Shown here in pieces: positions 9,448-17,133 of a stretch of 64,000 nt of DNA. Source of the DNA: an uncultured Sunxiuqinia sp. (lineage in GTDB: Bacteria; Bacteroidota; Bacteroidia; Bacteroidales; Prolixibacteraceae); assembly GCF_963678245.1 (NCBI RefSeq), contig NZ_OY782767.1, positions 620,001-684,000 on the forward strand. The letters are read 5' to 3'. Below the pieces are notes generated by a model. That model ran no database searches. It saw only the letters and a program-made list of their open reading frames with translations, and was not told the DNA's origin. The position numbers were made by a program, and so were the translations under genes. Position 1 is the first letter of the stretch. The number at the start of each line of letters is the position of its first letter.

Positions 9448-10110
9448 ATGAGACAAATTTCAATCGTTATTTTATTCGTATTTGGATTCGGAGCGTACGG
9501 AGCTACTAATTTACCACAAAAGCACGAAGATGAAGCTTATTGGGAAGTTGTTAGCAAACGCGCCGAAAAGATTGTAGAAACACTGGACATTGATGTTGAA
9601 GAAAAATTCAATCGGGTACGCGATCGAATTGCTCAACAGTATTATGATTTAAATGGTGTTCACGATCAGTTAGATGCTACTGTAAAAACCTTGAAAGAAG
9701 AAGCAAAGGATGAGGAACAGGTGAAAGAGAAAATTGAAGAACTGACAGAAAAGGCTGATCAGAAATTGGACAGTTTGCACAACAGCTATTTGAAAAACCT
9801 GGCCAAAGATCTGAAGCCAGAGCAAATCGAGAAAGTCAAGGACGGAATGACATATAGTGTTTTCCCTCGTACCTATCAAGCTTTTCAGGAAATGATTCCT
9901 CAGCTTACCGAAGATCAAAAGAAATTTATTTATCAGGCTCTTTATGATGCCCGGGAAAAAGCCATGGATGCGGGATCTTCAAAAGCAAAACATGCTTGGT
10001 TTGGAAAATATAAAGGACGCATCAATAATTACCTTTCAAAAGAAGGCTACGACTTGAATAAAGAGAGTAAAGATTGGCACAAACGCATGGAAGATGCTAA
10101 AAAGAAGTGA
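9448..10110 (+). CDS. DUF3826-like exported helical protein
   Basis: A 220-residue protein with a clear signal peptide (residues 1 to about 19, ending near GAYGA), then a charged, mostly helical sequence including a long lysine/glutamate-rich coiled stretch around residues 60-110 and a C-terminal WHKRMEDAKKK. It resembles the DUF3826 family of secreted Bacteroidota proteins found in polysaccharide loci; I assign that from memory of the pattern, not from a search. No catalytic motif is visible. It is probably periplasmic. It sits between the lipoprotein TIM barrel and the corrinoid module. Confidence 0.55.
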   Translation: MRQISIVILFVFGFGAYGATNLPQKHEDEAYWEVVSKRAEKIVETLDIDVEEKFNRVRDRIAQQYYDLNGVHDQLDATVKTLKEEAKDEEQVKEKIEELTEKADQKLDSLHNSYLKNLAKDLKPEQIEKVKDGMTYSVFPRTYQAFQEMIPQLTEDQKKFIYQALYDAREKAMDAGSSKAKHAWFGKYKGRINNYLSKEGYDLNKESKDWHKRMEDAKKK

Positions 10111-10165
10111 GCTTATAGATCAAGATTTCTGCTGATAAAACCAAAACATAAAATCAACTTAAATT

Positions 10166-10834
10166 ATGAATGAACTACTAAATAAACTATCCAACTGTAT
10201 TGAGTTTGGAAAAATAAACAAGGCCGCACCATTTCCTCCGCAAATGAAAGGGGAAGACGGTGCCGATGAAATTACCCGTCGGGCGTTGGACGAGGGATTG
10301 AGTGCACAGGATGTGTTAACCGAAGGATTGATGCCCGGCATGGAACGTGTTGGTGTAAAGTTTCGCGAGAACAAAGTGTTTGTCCCTCAGGTTTTAATGT
10401 CGGCTAAAGCCATGAGTACCGCTATGGTTCACTTGAAACCCTACTTCGATTCGGGTGCCGCAAAGCAAAAAGGAACTTTTATTATTGGAACTGTTTTAGG
10501 CGATTTGCATGATATTGGTAAAAACCTGGTTGCTATGATGGTTGAAGGGAATGGCTATAAAGTAATTGATTTGGGAACCGATGTTGATACCGAGAAATAC
10601 TTGAATGCCTTGAATGAAAATCCGGGAGCAGTTGTTGGTTTGTCTGCCTTGCTGACAACCACGATGGCTAATATGGAACGGATTACGAAGGAAATAAAGG
10701 CAGCGGTTCCTAATACCTTAGTGGCTGTTGGTGGCGCTCCGGTAAACGAAGAGTTCAGTAAGAAAATTGGAGCCGATAATTATTCTTCGGATCCTCAGGC
10801 AATTGTTGAGTTTTTAAATAGCAAAACAGCTTAA
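10166..10834 (+). CDS. Corrinoid (B12-binding) methyl-carrier protein
   Basis: A 222-residue two-domain corrinoid protein like MtaC/MtbC/MtvC and the B12 region of MetH. Residues 30-95 form the helical cap (GLMPGMERVGVKFRENK, then VPQVLMSAKAM). Residues 103-220 are the Rossmann-like B12 domain with D113-x-H115-x-x-G118 in GDLHDIG, where His115 would be the lower cobalt ligand, plus the SALLTTTM and GGAPV loops that hold the nucleotide tail. It carries a methyl group on cobalt between two methyltransferases. It ends two bases before the UroD-thioredoxin gene, so translation is probably coupled. The methyl donor is not known. Confidence 0.92.
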   Translation: MNELLNKLSNCIEFGKINKAAPFPPQMKGEDGADEITRRALDEGLSAQDVLTEGLMPGMERVGVKFRENKVFVPQVLMSAKAMSTAMVHLKPYFDSGAAKQKGTFIIGTVLGDLHDIGKNLVAMMVEGNGYKVIDLGTDVDTEKYLNALNENPGAVVGLSALLTTTMANMERITKEIKAAVPNTLVAVGGAPVNEEFSKKIGADNYSSDPQAIVEFLNSKTA

Positions 10835-10836
10835 GC

Positions 10837-12183
10837 ATGAACGGATTAAAATTGTTGGAAAAAGCATTTCGGATTGAAGAGGTAGAGAGAATTCCATGGG
10901 TTCCTTTTGTTGGGGTGCACGCTGGAAATTTAATTGGTGTTGATGCTGAAGCCTTCCTGCGCAGTTCGAAGCATATTGTAGATGGAATTGATAAGGCTAT
11001 TAAATTGTATAAGCCCGATGGAATTCCGGTGGTTTTTGATTTACAGATTGAAGCAGAAATCCTTGGATGTAAATTGGCTTGGAGCAAAGAGAATCCTCCG
11101 GCAGTTATTTCACATCCGTTGAACGAAGGAGTTGAACTTAGTTTGTTAAAATTGCCAACCGAAAACGACGGAAGAATACCAGTTGTTTTAGAGGCCACAA
11201 GAGAACTACGGAAAAAGCATCCCGAGTTGGCTTTGTATGGTTTAATTACCGGGCCTTTTACATTGGCGCTTCACTTGTTGGGGACCGATATTTTTATGAA
11301 GCTTTTCGAAGATCCTGACTATGTGAATGAACTGATGGAGTTTTGTGCACTGGTTGGTATTAAACATGCCGAATTGTTGCTGGATGCCGGGTGCGATGTG
11401 ATTGCCGTTGTCGATCCAATGACGAGCCAGATTGATCCGATGTCATTCGAGACTTTTGTAAGTCCATTCGTTACGAAAATATTTGATTTTGTTCGTTCAA
11501 AGAAAAAATATAGTTCGTTCTTTGTTTGTGGTCATGCACAACAAAATATTGAAATAATGTGCGACTGTAAACCAGATAATATTTCGATTGATGAGAATAT
11601 TCCGTTAGATTTTGTCAAAGAAACAGCGTTGGCTAAAGGAATTAGTTTTGGTGGAAATATGAAACTGACCAGCGTGCTTTTGCTTGGAAACGAAATGGAC
11701 TCGAAAAAGGAAGCGGTTAATTGTTTGGACCTGGGAGGAAAGAAAGGTTTCATTTTGGCTCCGGGATGTGATTTGCCAATGGATACGCCGGTTGCGAACT
11801 TACAAGCGGTTACAGAATTGGTTTATGACGACTATGTCCAGCAGGTGGCGCGTGAAATGGAACACAGTTCCTCCTTGCAACCACTGAGCTTGGACGGTCA
11901 CTTCGAAGAAGGCAAAGTAGTGGTTGACATTATCACACTCGACTCTGCTTCGTGCGCTCCTTGCCAATATATGGTAGAGGCAGTAAAACAGGCTTCGATC
12001 GATTTTGGAGACAAGGTGATTGTCAACGAGCATAAAATTAAGGATGTAGAAGGAATTCAGATGATGATGGCCTTAGGTGTACAAAATGTGCCGACGACCT
12101 GTATCAACGGAAACGTGGAATTTATCAGTCAAATTCCAAGAAAAACTGAAATTGAAAAAGCAATTAAAAAGGCGATGAATTAA
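10837..12183 (+). CDS. UroD/MtaA-type methyltransferase fused to thioredoxin domain
   Basis: A 448-residue fusion. Residues 1 to about 340 match the MtaA/MtbA/CmuA branch of the UroD superfamily, which moves methyl groups between a corrinoid protein and a thiol or other acceptor at a zinc site. The usual HxC...C ligands appear as F229-V-C231-G-H233 and Cys311 (in APGCDLP), so both cysteines are kept but the first histidine is replaced by Phe, with a His two residues later. Residues about 355-448 form a thioredoxin-like domain with C373-A-P-C376 and a cis-Pro loop NVPTTC near Pro419. The last A of its TAA stop is the first base of the next ATG. The acceptor (a thiol or tetrahydrofolate) is unknown. 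Confidence 0.85.
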   Translation: MNGLKLLEKAFRIEEVERIPWVPFVGVHAGNLIGVDAEAFLRSSKHIVDGIDKAIKLYKPDGIPVVFDLQIEAEILGCKLAWSKENPPAVISHPLNEGVELSLLKLPTENDGRIPVVLEATRELRKKHPELALYGLITGPFTLALHLLGTDIFMKLFEDPDYVNELMEFCALVGIKHAELLLDAGCDVIAVVDPMTSQIDPMSFETFVSPFVTKIFDFVRSKKKYSSFFVCGHAQQNIEIMCDCKPDNISIDENIPLDFVKETALAKGISFGGNMKLTSVLLLGNEMDSKKEAVNCLDLGGKKGFILAPGCDLPMDTPVANLQAVTELVYDDYVQQVAREMEHSSSLQPLSLDGHFEEGKVVVDIITLDSASCAPCQYMVEAVKQASIDFGDKVIVNEHKIKDVEGIQMMMALGVQNVPTTCINGNVEFISQIPRKTEIEKAIKKAMN

Positions 12184-13088
12184 TGAGCATTCCATTGCAC
12201 TTAATAACCGGTTTTTTAGGAAGTGGCAAAACATCATTTCTCGATCATTTTCTGAAAAAGACCGGCACAAAAGAAAGTATAGCGATTATTCAAAATGAAT
12301 TTTCTCCTGTCAATATTGACGGGAGAAAGTTTTATGAAGACGCAAATTTTCAGGTGCTAGAAATTAATAATGGTTCGGTGTTTTGTGTGTGTCTGCTTGG
12401 TTCGTTTATTCAATCGCTAAATGAATTTGTTGAAAAATATAAGCCGGATCTGTTGCTCATGGAAGCATCGGGTTTGTCTGATCCCATTGGTGTTGGGCAA
12501 ATTTTTCAGTCATCCCAATTAAAGGGTAAAGTTTATTTAGAACATGTTTGGTGTTTGGTTGATTCTTTCAATTTTAACCGGATACCGGCTCTAAAAGTAC
12601 GAATGGATCACCAGCTGCGGAGTGCAGATACCATTATCCTAAATAAAACAGACTTGCTAAAAGGAAGTACCGACGATCTCTTAACGAAAATTAAGGCGAT
12701 CAATCCGTTTGCAAAGATAGTTGAGGGTAAGTACGGGCAAGTTGATATTATCGATTACAAAAGAGCACTCAATTTATTTCCTGAAGATCAAGCTTCGGCT
12801 TTAGGGCGACCGGATATTGGATCTGTTGTAATTCGTTCAACTCGTTCTATCGCTCCCGAAAACTTAACTCAGTTCTTGAATCAGCTAAAGGCAGATTGCC
12901 TCCGATGCAAGGGTTTTGTCAAGTTGAAAACTGGCAAGTCAGCTTTCGTTCAAGGGGTTTTAGATTCGGTTACGATACACGAAGTCGATAATTTCTCGGG
13001 CGCTGGAGATCTTGTTTTAATTGGTAATTTTGAGGATGAAAAGAACCTTCAGCTTATGTTTGACGAATTTTGTAAAGATGAACATTGA
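12183..13088 (+). CDS. G3E-family (CobW/COG0523) GTPase
   Basis: A 301-residue P-loop GTPase. Walker A is GFLGSGKT (residues 10-17), a QNEF motif follows at 37-40, the switch region EASGLSDP is at 94-101 and the guanine-specificity motif NKTD is at 154-157. The metal-binding motif, commonly CxCC in metallochaperone COG0523 proteins, is C68-V-C70-L here. Members deliver or guard metals (Zn, Co, Ni) for client enzymes. The gene overlaps its upstream neighbour by one base and its downstream neighbour by 11 bases, so it belongs to the corrinoid module. It may load zinc into the fused methyltransferase or cobalt/corrinoid into the carrier; this is inference. Confidence 0.85.
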   Translation: MSIPLHLITGFLGSGKTSFLDHFLKKTGTKESIAIIQNEFSPVNIDGRKFYEDANFQVLEINNGSVFCVCLLGSFIQSLNEFVEKYKPDLLLMEASGLSDPIGVGQIFQSSQLKGKVYLEHVWCLVDSFNFNRIPALKVRMDHQLRSADTIILNKTDLLKGSTDDLLTKIKAINPFAKIVEGKYGQVDIIDYKRALNLFPEDQASALGRPDIGSVVIRSTRSIAPENLTQFLNQLKADCLRCKGFVKLKTGKSAFVQGVLDSVTIHEVDNFSGAGDLVLIGNFEDEKNLQLMFDEFCKDEH

Positions 13089-13764
13089 AAGAAGTTTTAC
13101 ATTTGACGAGCTGGAAATTGATCCGAAGGAGATTATAACAACTTTAGGATACACCGAGGAGTCGTTTTTTGAACCATTCCCAACTTATTTGGCTCAGGCG
13201 TTTGAGTGTTGTAAACAACTGAATGATATAAAAGGGGCGTACCGAATTCTCAAGTTAGATGAGTCTTGCTCTGATGAAAAAAAAGTATGCGTTCGGGATT
13301 TGCAATTTCACGTTGGACGAACGATTCGGAAAGAGCTAAACGGCGCGGAAAATATTGCATTCTTTGTATGTACTGCCGGAGCGGAGATTAGTCAGCTTGC
13401 TGATAAGTTGCTGAAGGGCGAAGACCCCGTTCTTGGCTACGTGTACGATGTAATTGGAAGTGCCATTGCGGAGGCTGTTGGCGATAAAATACAAGAAGCT
13501 ATCAGCCTGAGTGAACATGAAGCAGGGAAAAGAATTACAAATAGATATAGTCCGGGATATTGTCATTGGAATGTGACCGATCAGCATAAATTATTTTCCC
13601 TTTTCGGAGAAGCTGTGTGCGGTGTAAAGCTGACACCATCGGCTTTAATGCATCCCGTGAAATCAATTAGCGGGCTAATTGGGATTGGTGAAAATGTTGA
13701 GTTTAACGATTATCAATGCAATCTTTGTCAACTTGAAAATTGTGTTTATCGAGATAAACATTAG
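13078..13764 (+). CDS. MetH activation-domain-like corrinoid reactivator
   Basis: A 228-residue protein related to the S-adenosylmethionine-binding reactivation domain of B12-dependent methionine synthase. The hallmark RYSPGY (156-161, MetH RPAPGY) is followed by DQHKLFSLF and HPVKSISGLIGIG (192-204). The C-terminus has C214-x-x-C217-x4-C222-x-YR, a small cysteine cluster common in stand-alone versions. It would repair oxidised cob(II)alamin by reductive methylation with SAM, needing an external electron donor such as flavodoxin. I chose the ATG at 13078, which overlaps the GTPase gene by 11 bases; a longer frame from 13021 lies inside that gene. Confidence 0.85.
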   Translation: MNIERSFTFDELEIDPKEIITTLGYTEESFFEPFPTYLAQAFECCKQLNDIKGAYRILKLDESCSDEKKVCVRDLQFHVGRTIRKELNGAENIAFFVCTAGAEISQLADKLLKGEDPVLGYVYDVIGSAIAEAVGDKIQEAISLSEHEAGKRITNRYSPGYCHWNVTDQHKLFSLFGEAVCGVKLTPSALMHPVKSISGLIGIGENVEFNDYQCNLCQLENCVYRDKH

Positions 13765-13815
13765 CTTGTTCTAAAAAAGCAAGGTTAATTTTTTGCAATC
13801 TAAAATTTGAAAAAT

Positions 13816-14751
13816 ATGAAAAAAGGATATTGGATATTGGCAATGCTGTTTATCGCGTTAGTGGCCTTCAAACAAGAAAAAGAATATTACGTATTTAGCA
13901 CCTTCAGAGAGCCGGCAACCGATGGTTTGTTTTTAGCTTACAGCGAAGATGGTTATCATTGGAATGATTTGGGAGGACCATACTTGGCGCCAGAAGTTGG
14001 GACTCAAAAAGTCATGCGCGACCCTTCTATTGTGCAAGGGCCTGACGGTACTTTTCATTTTGTATGGACTTCATCATGGCGAGATGATTTAGGAATTGGT
14101 TATGCAAGCTCAAAAGACTTGATCAACTGGTCGGAGCAAAAACATATTTTGCTGATGGATCATGATACTTCTACTGTAAACGTTTGGGCTCCCGAGCTTT
14201 TTTATGACGACGAAAAGGAAGAATATATTATTGTTTGGGCATCAACAGTGCCCTACAAATTCGAAAAGGGAATTGAAGATGAGAGAAATAATCATCGACA
14301 ATACTATGTCACAACCAAAGATTTTAAAACGTTTTCAGAAACTAAACTATTTCTCGATCCCGGTTTTAGCGCAATTGATGGGACGATTGTGAAGCGCGCT
14401 CCAAACGACTATGTGTTGGTGTTTAAAGACAATACGCGTCCAATGCGAAATATAAAGGTTGCCTTTGCTGATTCTCCGGTTGGACCTTTTCATGATATCT
14501 CCGGCCCATTTACGAAGTTTAAAACTGAAGGACCAACTGTCGCAAAAGTGGGCGATCAGTACTTGATTTATTTCGATTCGTATGGCGACTATGAATATGG
14601 AGCAGTGAGTACAACCGATTTTGAAACGTTTAAGAATATTTCGGATCAAGTTTCGCTTCCCGAAGGGCATAAGCATGGAACCATTTTTAAAGTAAAGCAG
14701 CAAATTATTGATCAGCTTTTGGCGAATCAGCCTAATTTGAAAAAGGAATAA
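13816..14751 (+). CDS. GH43-type glycosidase, exported or membrane-tethered
   Basis: A 311-residue five-bladed propeller glycosidase of the GH43 type, with an N-terminal hydrophobic segment (residues about 5-18) that is a signal peptide or anchor. Family landmarks are DGLFLAYSEDGYHW, RDPSI (68-72), WAPEL (around Glu127), AIDGTIV and the acid motif TEGP with Glu238. GH43 enzymes release arabinose, xylose or galactose side chains. The upstream in-frame TTG at 13807 is rejected in favour of the ATG at 13816. It lies 51 bases after the reactivator gene and 12 before the mutarotase gene. Substrate is not predictable. Confidence 0.75.
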   Translation: MKKGYWILAMLFIALVAFKQEKEYYVFSTFREPATDGLFLAYSEDGYHWNDLGGPYLAPEVGTQKVMRDPSIVQGPDGTFHFVWTSSWRDDLGIGYASSKDLINWSEQKHILLMDHDTSTVNVWAPELFYDDEKEEYIIVWASTVPYKFEKGIEDERNNHRQYYVTTKDFKTFSETKLFLDPGFSAIDGTIVKRAPNDYVLVFKDNTRPMRNIKVAFADSPVGPFHDISGPFTKFKTEGPTVAKVGDQYLIYFDSYGDYEYGAVSTTDFETFKNISDQVSLPEGHKHGTIFKVKQQIIDQLLANQPNLKKE

Positions 14752-14763
14752 AGAAGTAATAGA

Positions 14764-15165
14764 ATGAAATTTAAGAGATACTGCAAAACATTGGCTTTAG
14801 AAGATAATTTTCGGTTAATTGAAGACTATAAAAAGATTCATGCTCCGGGCGCTTGCTGGACTGAAATTACAGAAGGCATGAAAGAAGTGGGGATTCTGGA
14901 TATGGAAATCTATATACACGGAAGCCAGTTGTTCATGATTATGGATACGATTGCTGATTTTGATCATGAACAGGCGATGGCCGACTTGGCCAAAAAACCA
15001 CGACAAGGTGAATGGGAGGCTTATGTTTCCCAATTTCAGCAAACATCAGAGGATGCCTCAGCTGATGAGAAGTGGCAATTGATGGAACGAATTTTTGAGA
15101 TCGATCAGGAGAACAGTTATCCGGCAATTGAAGGACAGCTAAAAGAAACATATTCCAATGAGTAA
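14764..15165 (+). CDS. L-rhamnose mutarotase family protein
   Basis: A 133-residue single-domain protein of the RhaM/COG3254 family, with KRYCKTLAL, the IHAPGACW histidine motif, GILDMEIYIHG, FMIMDT and PRQGEWEAYV. RhaM interconverts alpha and beta anomers of L-rhamnose, and relatives act on L-fucose. The last 8 bases overlap the start of the aldo/keto reductase gene, so the two are translated together. In context it would supply the right anomer of a 6-deoxy sugar to the dehydrogenase that follows. Confidence 0.85.
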   Translation: MKFKRYCKTLALEDNFRLIEDYKKIHAPGACWTEITEGMKEVGILDMEIYIHGSQLFMIMDTIADFDHEQAMADLAKKPRQGEWEAYVSQFQQTSEDASADEKWQLMERIFEIDQENSYPAIEGQLKETYSNE

Positions 15166-16201
15166 AAATAAGCAACTAGGAAATACGGGAATTGAATGCC
15201 CATCAATTATATATGGCACCAGTTTTTTAGGAAATCTTTACCGAGAACTTTCTGATGATGAGAAACTTAGCTTGATGAAAGAGTGGTTTCGAGTTAGCGA
15301 GGGGAAGGTGATGATTGACAGTGCTGGTAAGTATGGTGCAGGGTTGGCTTTGGAAGTGATTGGAAAGGGACTTGAAAAACTTGGTATCGATCCATCAACG
15401 ATTACAATCAGTAATAAATTGGGTTGGTACCGCATTCCGTTAACGACTGACGAGCCCACTTTTGAAAAGGGAGCCTGGGCGAACTTAAAATTTGATGCGG
15501 TACAAAAAATAAGCTATTCCGGAATACTGGAGTGTTGGGAGCAGGGCTGCGAACTTTTAGGAAAAACCTATAAATCGGAAGTTGTTTCCGTACACGATCC
15601 TGACGAATATTTGGCCGCTGCAAGTAGCAACGAAGATCGTCAAGTCAGAGTAAACGATATTTTGGAAGCTTACAAAGCACTGTTCGAATTGAAAGAAAAA
15701 GGTGAAGTAAAAGCTGTTGGAATTGGCTCTAAAGATTGGTTGGTTATTAAAGAGCTGTACCAGAATGTGAAGTTTGATTGGGTCATGTTTGCTAATAAAT
15801 TTACACTTTATCATCATCCAAAAGAGATTGTAGATTTCATTGAACAACTGGATCAGGATGGAGTTGGAATTATTAATTCGGCTATTTTTAATGCCGGGTT
15901 CATTACTGGGGGCGAATATTTTGACTATCGAGTTCTTGACCCTAGCGATCCGGCAGATAGGCATTTGTTTAAATGGCGCGAGAGGTTCTTTGCAATTTGC
16001 GACAAACACAACATTCAGCCTGGCGATGCTTGTTTGAAGTTCGCTTTATCGGCACCGCAAATTAGTGCCGTGGCACTTAATCCAAGTAAGCCCAAGCGTA
16101 TGGCAAACAACAAAGAAGTGCTGAAACGAGAATTTCCCAATGAGTTTTGGGAGGAACTAAAGAAAGAAGGAATTATTGATTCAGATTACAAATATTTGTA
16201 A
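15158..16201 (+). CDS. Aldo/keto reductase, L-fucose dehydrogenase-like
   Basis: A 347-residue aldo/keto reductase. The catalytic tetrad is visible in order: Asp in MIDSAGKYG with its Tyr, Lys in ISNKLGW and His in VSVHDPDE. The pattern IECPSIIYGTSFLGNLY near the N-terminus and LEVIGKGL match the branch that includes bacterial L-fucose/D-arabinose 1-dehydrogenases. It would oxidise a free sugar at C1 to the lactone. Overlap with the mutarotase gene and an 11-base gap to a fuconolactonase-type gene support that role. The exact sugar remains inferred. Confidence 0.8.
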   Translation: MSKNKQLGNTGIECPSIIYGTSFLGNLYRELSDDEKLSLMKEWFRVSEGKVMIDSAGKYGAGLALEVIGKGLEKLGIDPSTITISNKLGWYRIPLTTDEPTFEKGAWANLKFDAVQKISYSGILECWEQGCELLGKTYKSEVVSVHDPDEYLAAASSNEDRQVRVNDILEAYKALFELKEKGEVKAVGIGSKDWLVIKELYQNVKFDWVMFANKFTLYHHPKEIVDFIEQLDQDGVGIINSAIFNAGFITGGEYFDYRVLDPSDPADRHLFKWRERFFAICDKHNIQPGDACLKFALSAPQISAVALNPSKPKRMANNKEVLKREFPNEFWEELKKEGIIDSDYKYL

Positions 16202-16212
16202 AAGATCTATTC

Positions 16213-17040
16213 ATGATTATCGATACACATCATCATTTATGGAATTACGATCCGGTTGAATTTGACTGGATTGATGATGACATGGCAACAATTCGCCGGA
16301 GCTTTTTGCCTGAAGATTTGAAAGCTACAATAGATTCGACCGGAGTAAGCGGCGTTGTAACAGTGCAAGCTCGGCAAATTGTTGAGGAAACCGAATGGTT
16401 ACTTTCGTTGGCTGCCCAAAATGATTTTATGAAAGGGATAGTGGGATGGTTGCCACTGGCGGCTGATAATGTTAGTGAGCTGCTTCAGAAATACTCTGAA
16501 AATAAATGGCTGAAAGGAGTTCGTCACGTAGTTCAGGGTGAACCAGATCCAGAGTTTATTTTAGGGGAGGCATTTAACCGAGGAATTTCATTACTGAAGG
16601 ATTACCAGTTGGTGTACGATATTTTGATATTGGAACATCAGTTGCCAAATACAATCAAGTTTGTCGATCAACATCCTGATCAGGTTTTTGTGTTAGATCA
16701 CATCGCCAAGCCTAAAATCAAACTGAATGAGATTGAACCCTGGGCTAAAAATATGAAGGAGTTGGCAAAGCGGGAGAATGTTTCTTGCAAGATCAGTGGA
16801 ATGGTTACCGAAGCTGATTTTAAGAAATGGAACCCAGAGCAGCTGCAGCCCTATTTTGCTGTAGTATTAGATGCTTTTGGCCCCTCTCGATTAATGTATG
16901 GATCGGACTGGCCGGTTTGTTTGGTGGCTACAAAATATTCAGATTGGCTGCAATTGGTTAAGCAGGTTCTATTGAGCTGTAGTGATACCGAAAAAGAGCA
17001 GATTTATTATAAAAATGCAGTGGAAACATATCAACTTTAA
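16213..17040 (+). CDS. L-fuconolactonase-type amidohydrolase
   Basis: A 275-residue amidohydrolase-superfamily protein of the COG3618 group. It begins with IDTHHHLWNY, carrying the HxH metal/substrate motif, followed by FDWIDDDM, GVRHVVQGE, LDHIAKP and the catalytic Asp in YGSDWPVC. Members hydrolyse sugar lactones such as L-fucono-1,5-lactone and L-rhamnono-lactone. The gene follows the predicted sugar 1-dehydrogenase by 11 bases, so the two could run sugar to lactone to aldonate. No sugar-acid dehydratase was found downstream. Confidence 0.82.
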   Translation: MIIDTHHHLWNYDPVEFDWIDDDMATIRRSFLPEDLKATIDSTGVSGVVTVQARQIVEETEWLLSLAAQNDFMKGIVGWLPLAADNVSELLQKYSENKWLKGVRHVVQGEPDPEFILGEAFNRGISLLKDYQLVYDILILEHQLPNTIKFVDQHPDQVFVLDHIAKPKIKLNEIEPWAKNMKELAKRENVSCKISGMVTEADFKKWNPEQLQPYFAVVLDAFGPSRLMYGSDWPVCLVATKYSDWLQLVKQVLLSCSDTEKEQIYYKNAVETYQL

Positions 17041-17133
17041 ATAGAAAAAATGACCGTAAAAAAAACTCATATTCTTTTAAAGAAAGCATAATGAGAAATA
17101 TACAGATTCGCATAACATAAACAATATAAAAGA

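Noticed and set aside
10111-10165. Riboswitch or promoter directly before the corrinoid cassette
   Set aside because: The 55-base gap is too short for a cobalamin riboswitch and holds no TAnnTTTG box, so the cassette is probably transcribed from further upstream.
10166-13764. Split methionine synthase (MetH)
   Set aside because: The B12-binding and activation parts resemble MetH, but no homocysteine- or folate-binding domain is encoded here, and the methyltransferase is of the UroD/MtaA type.
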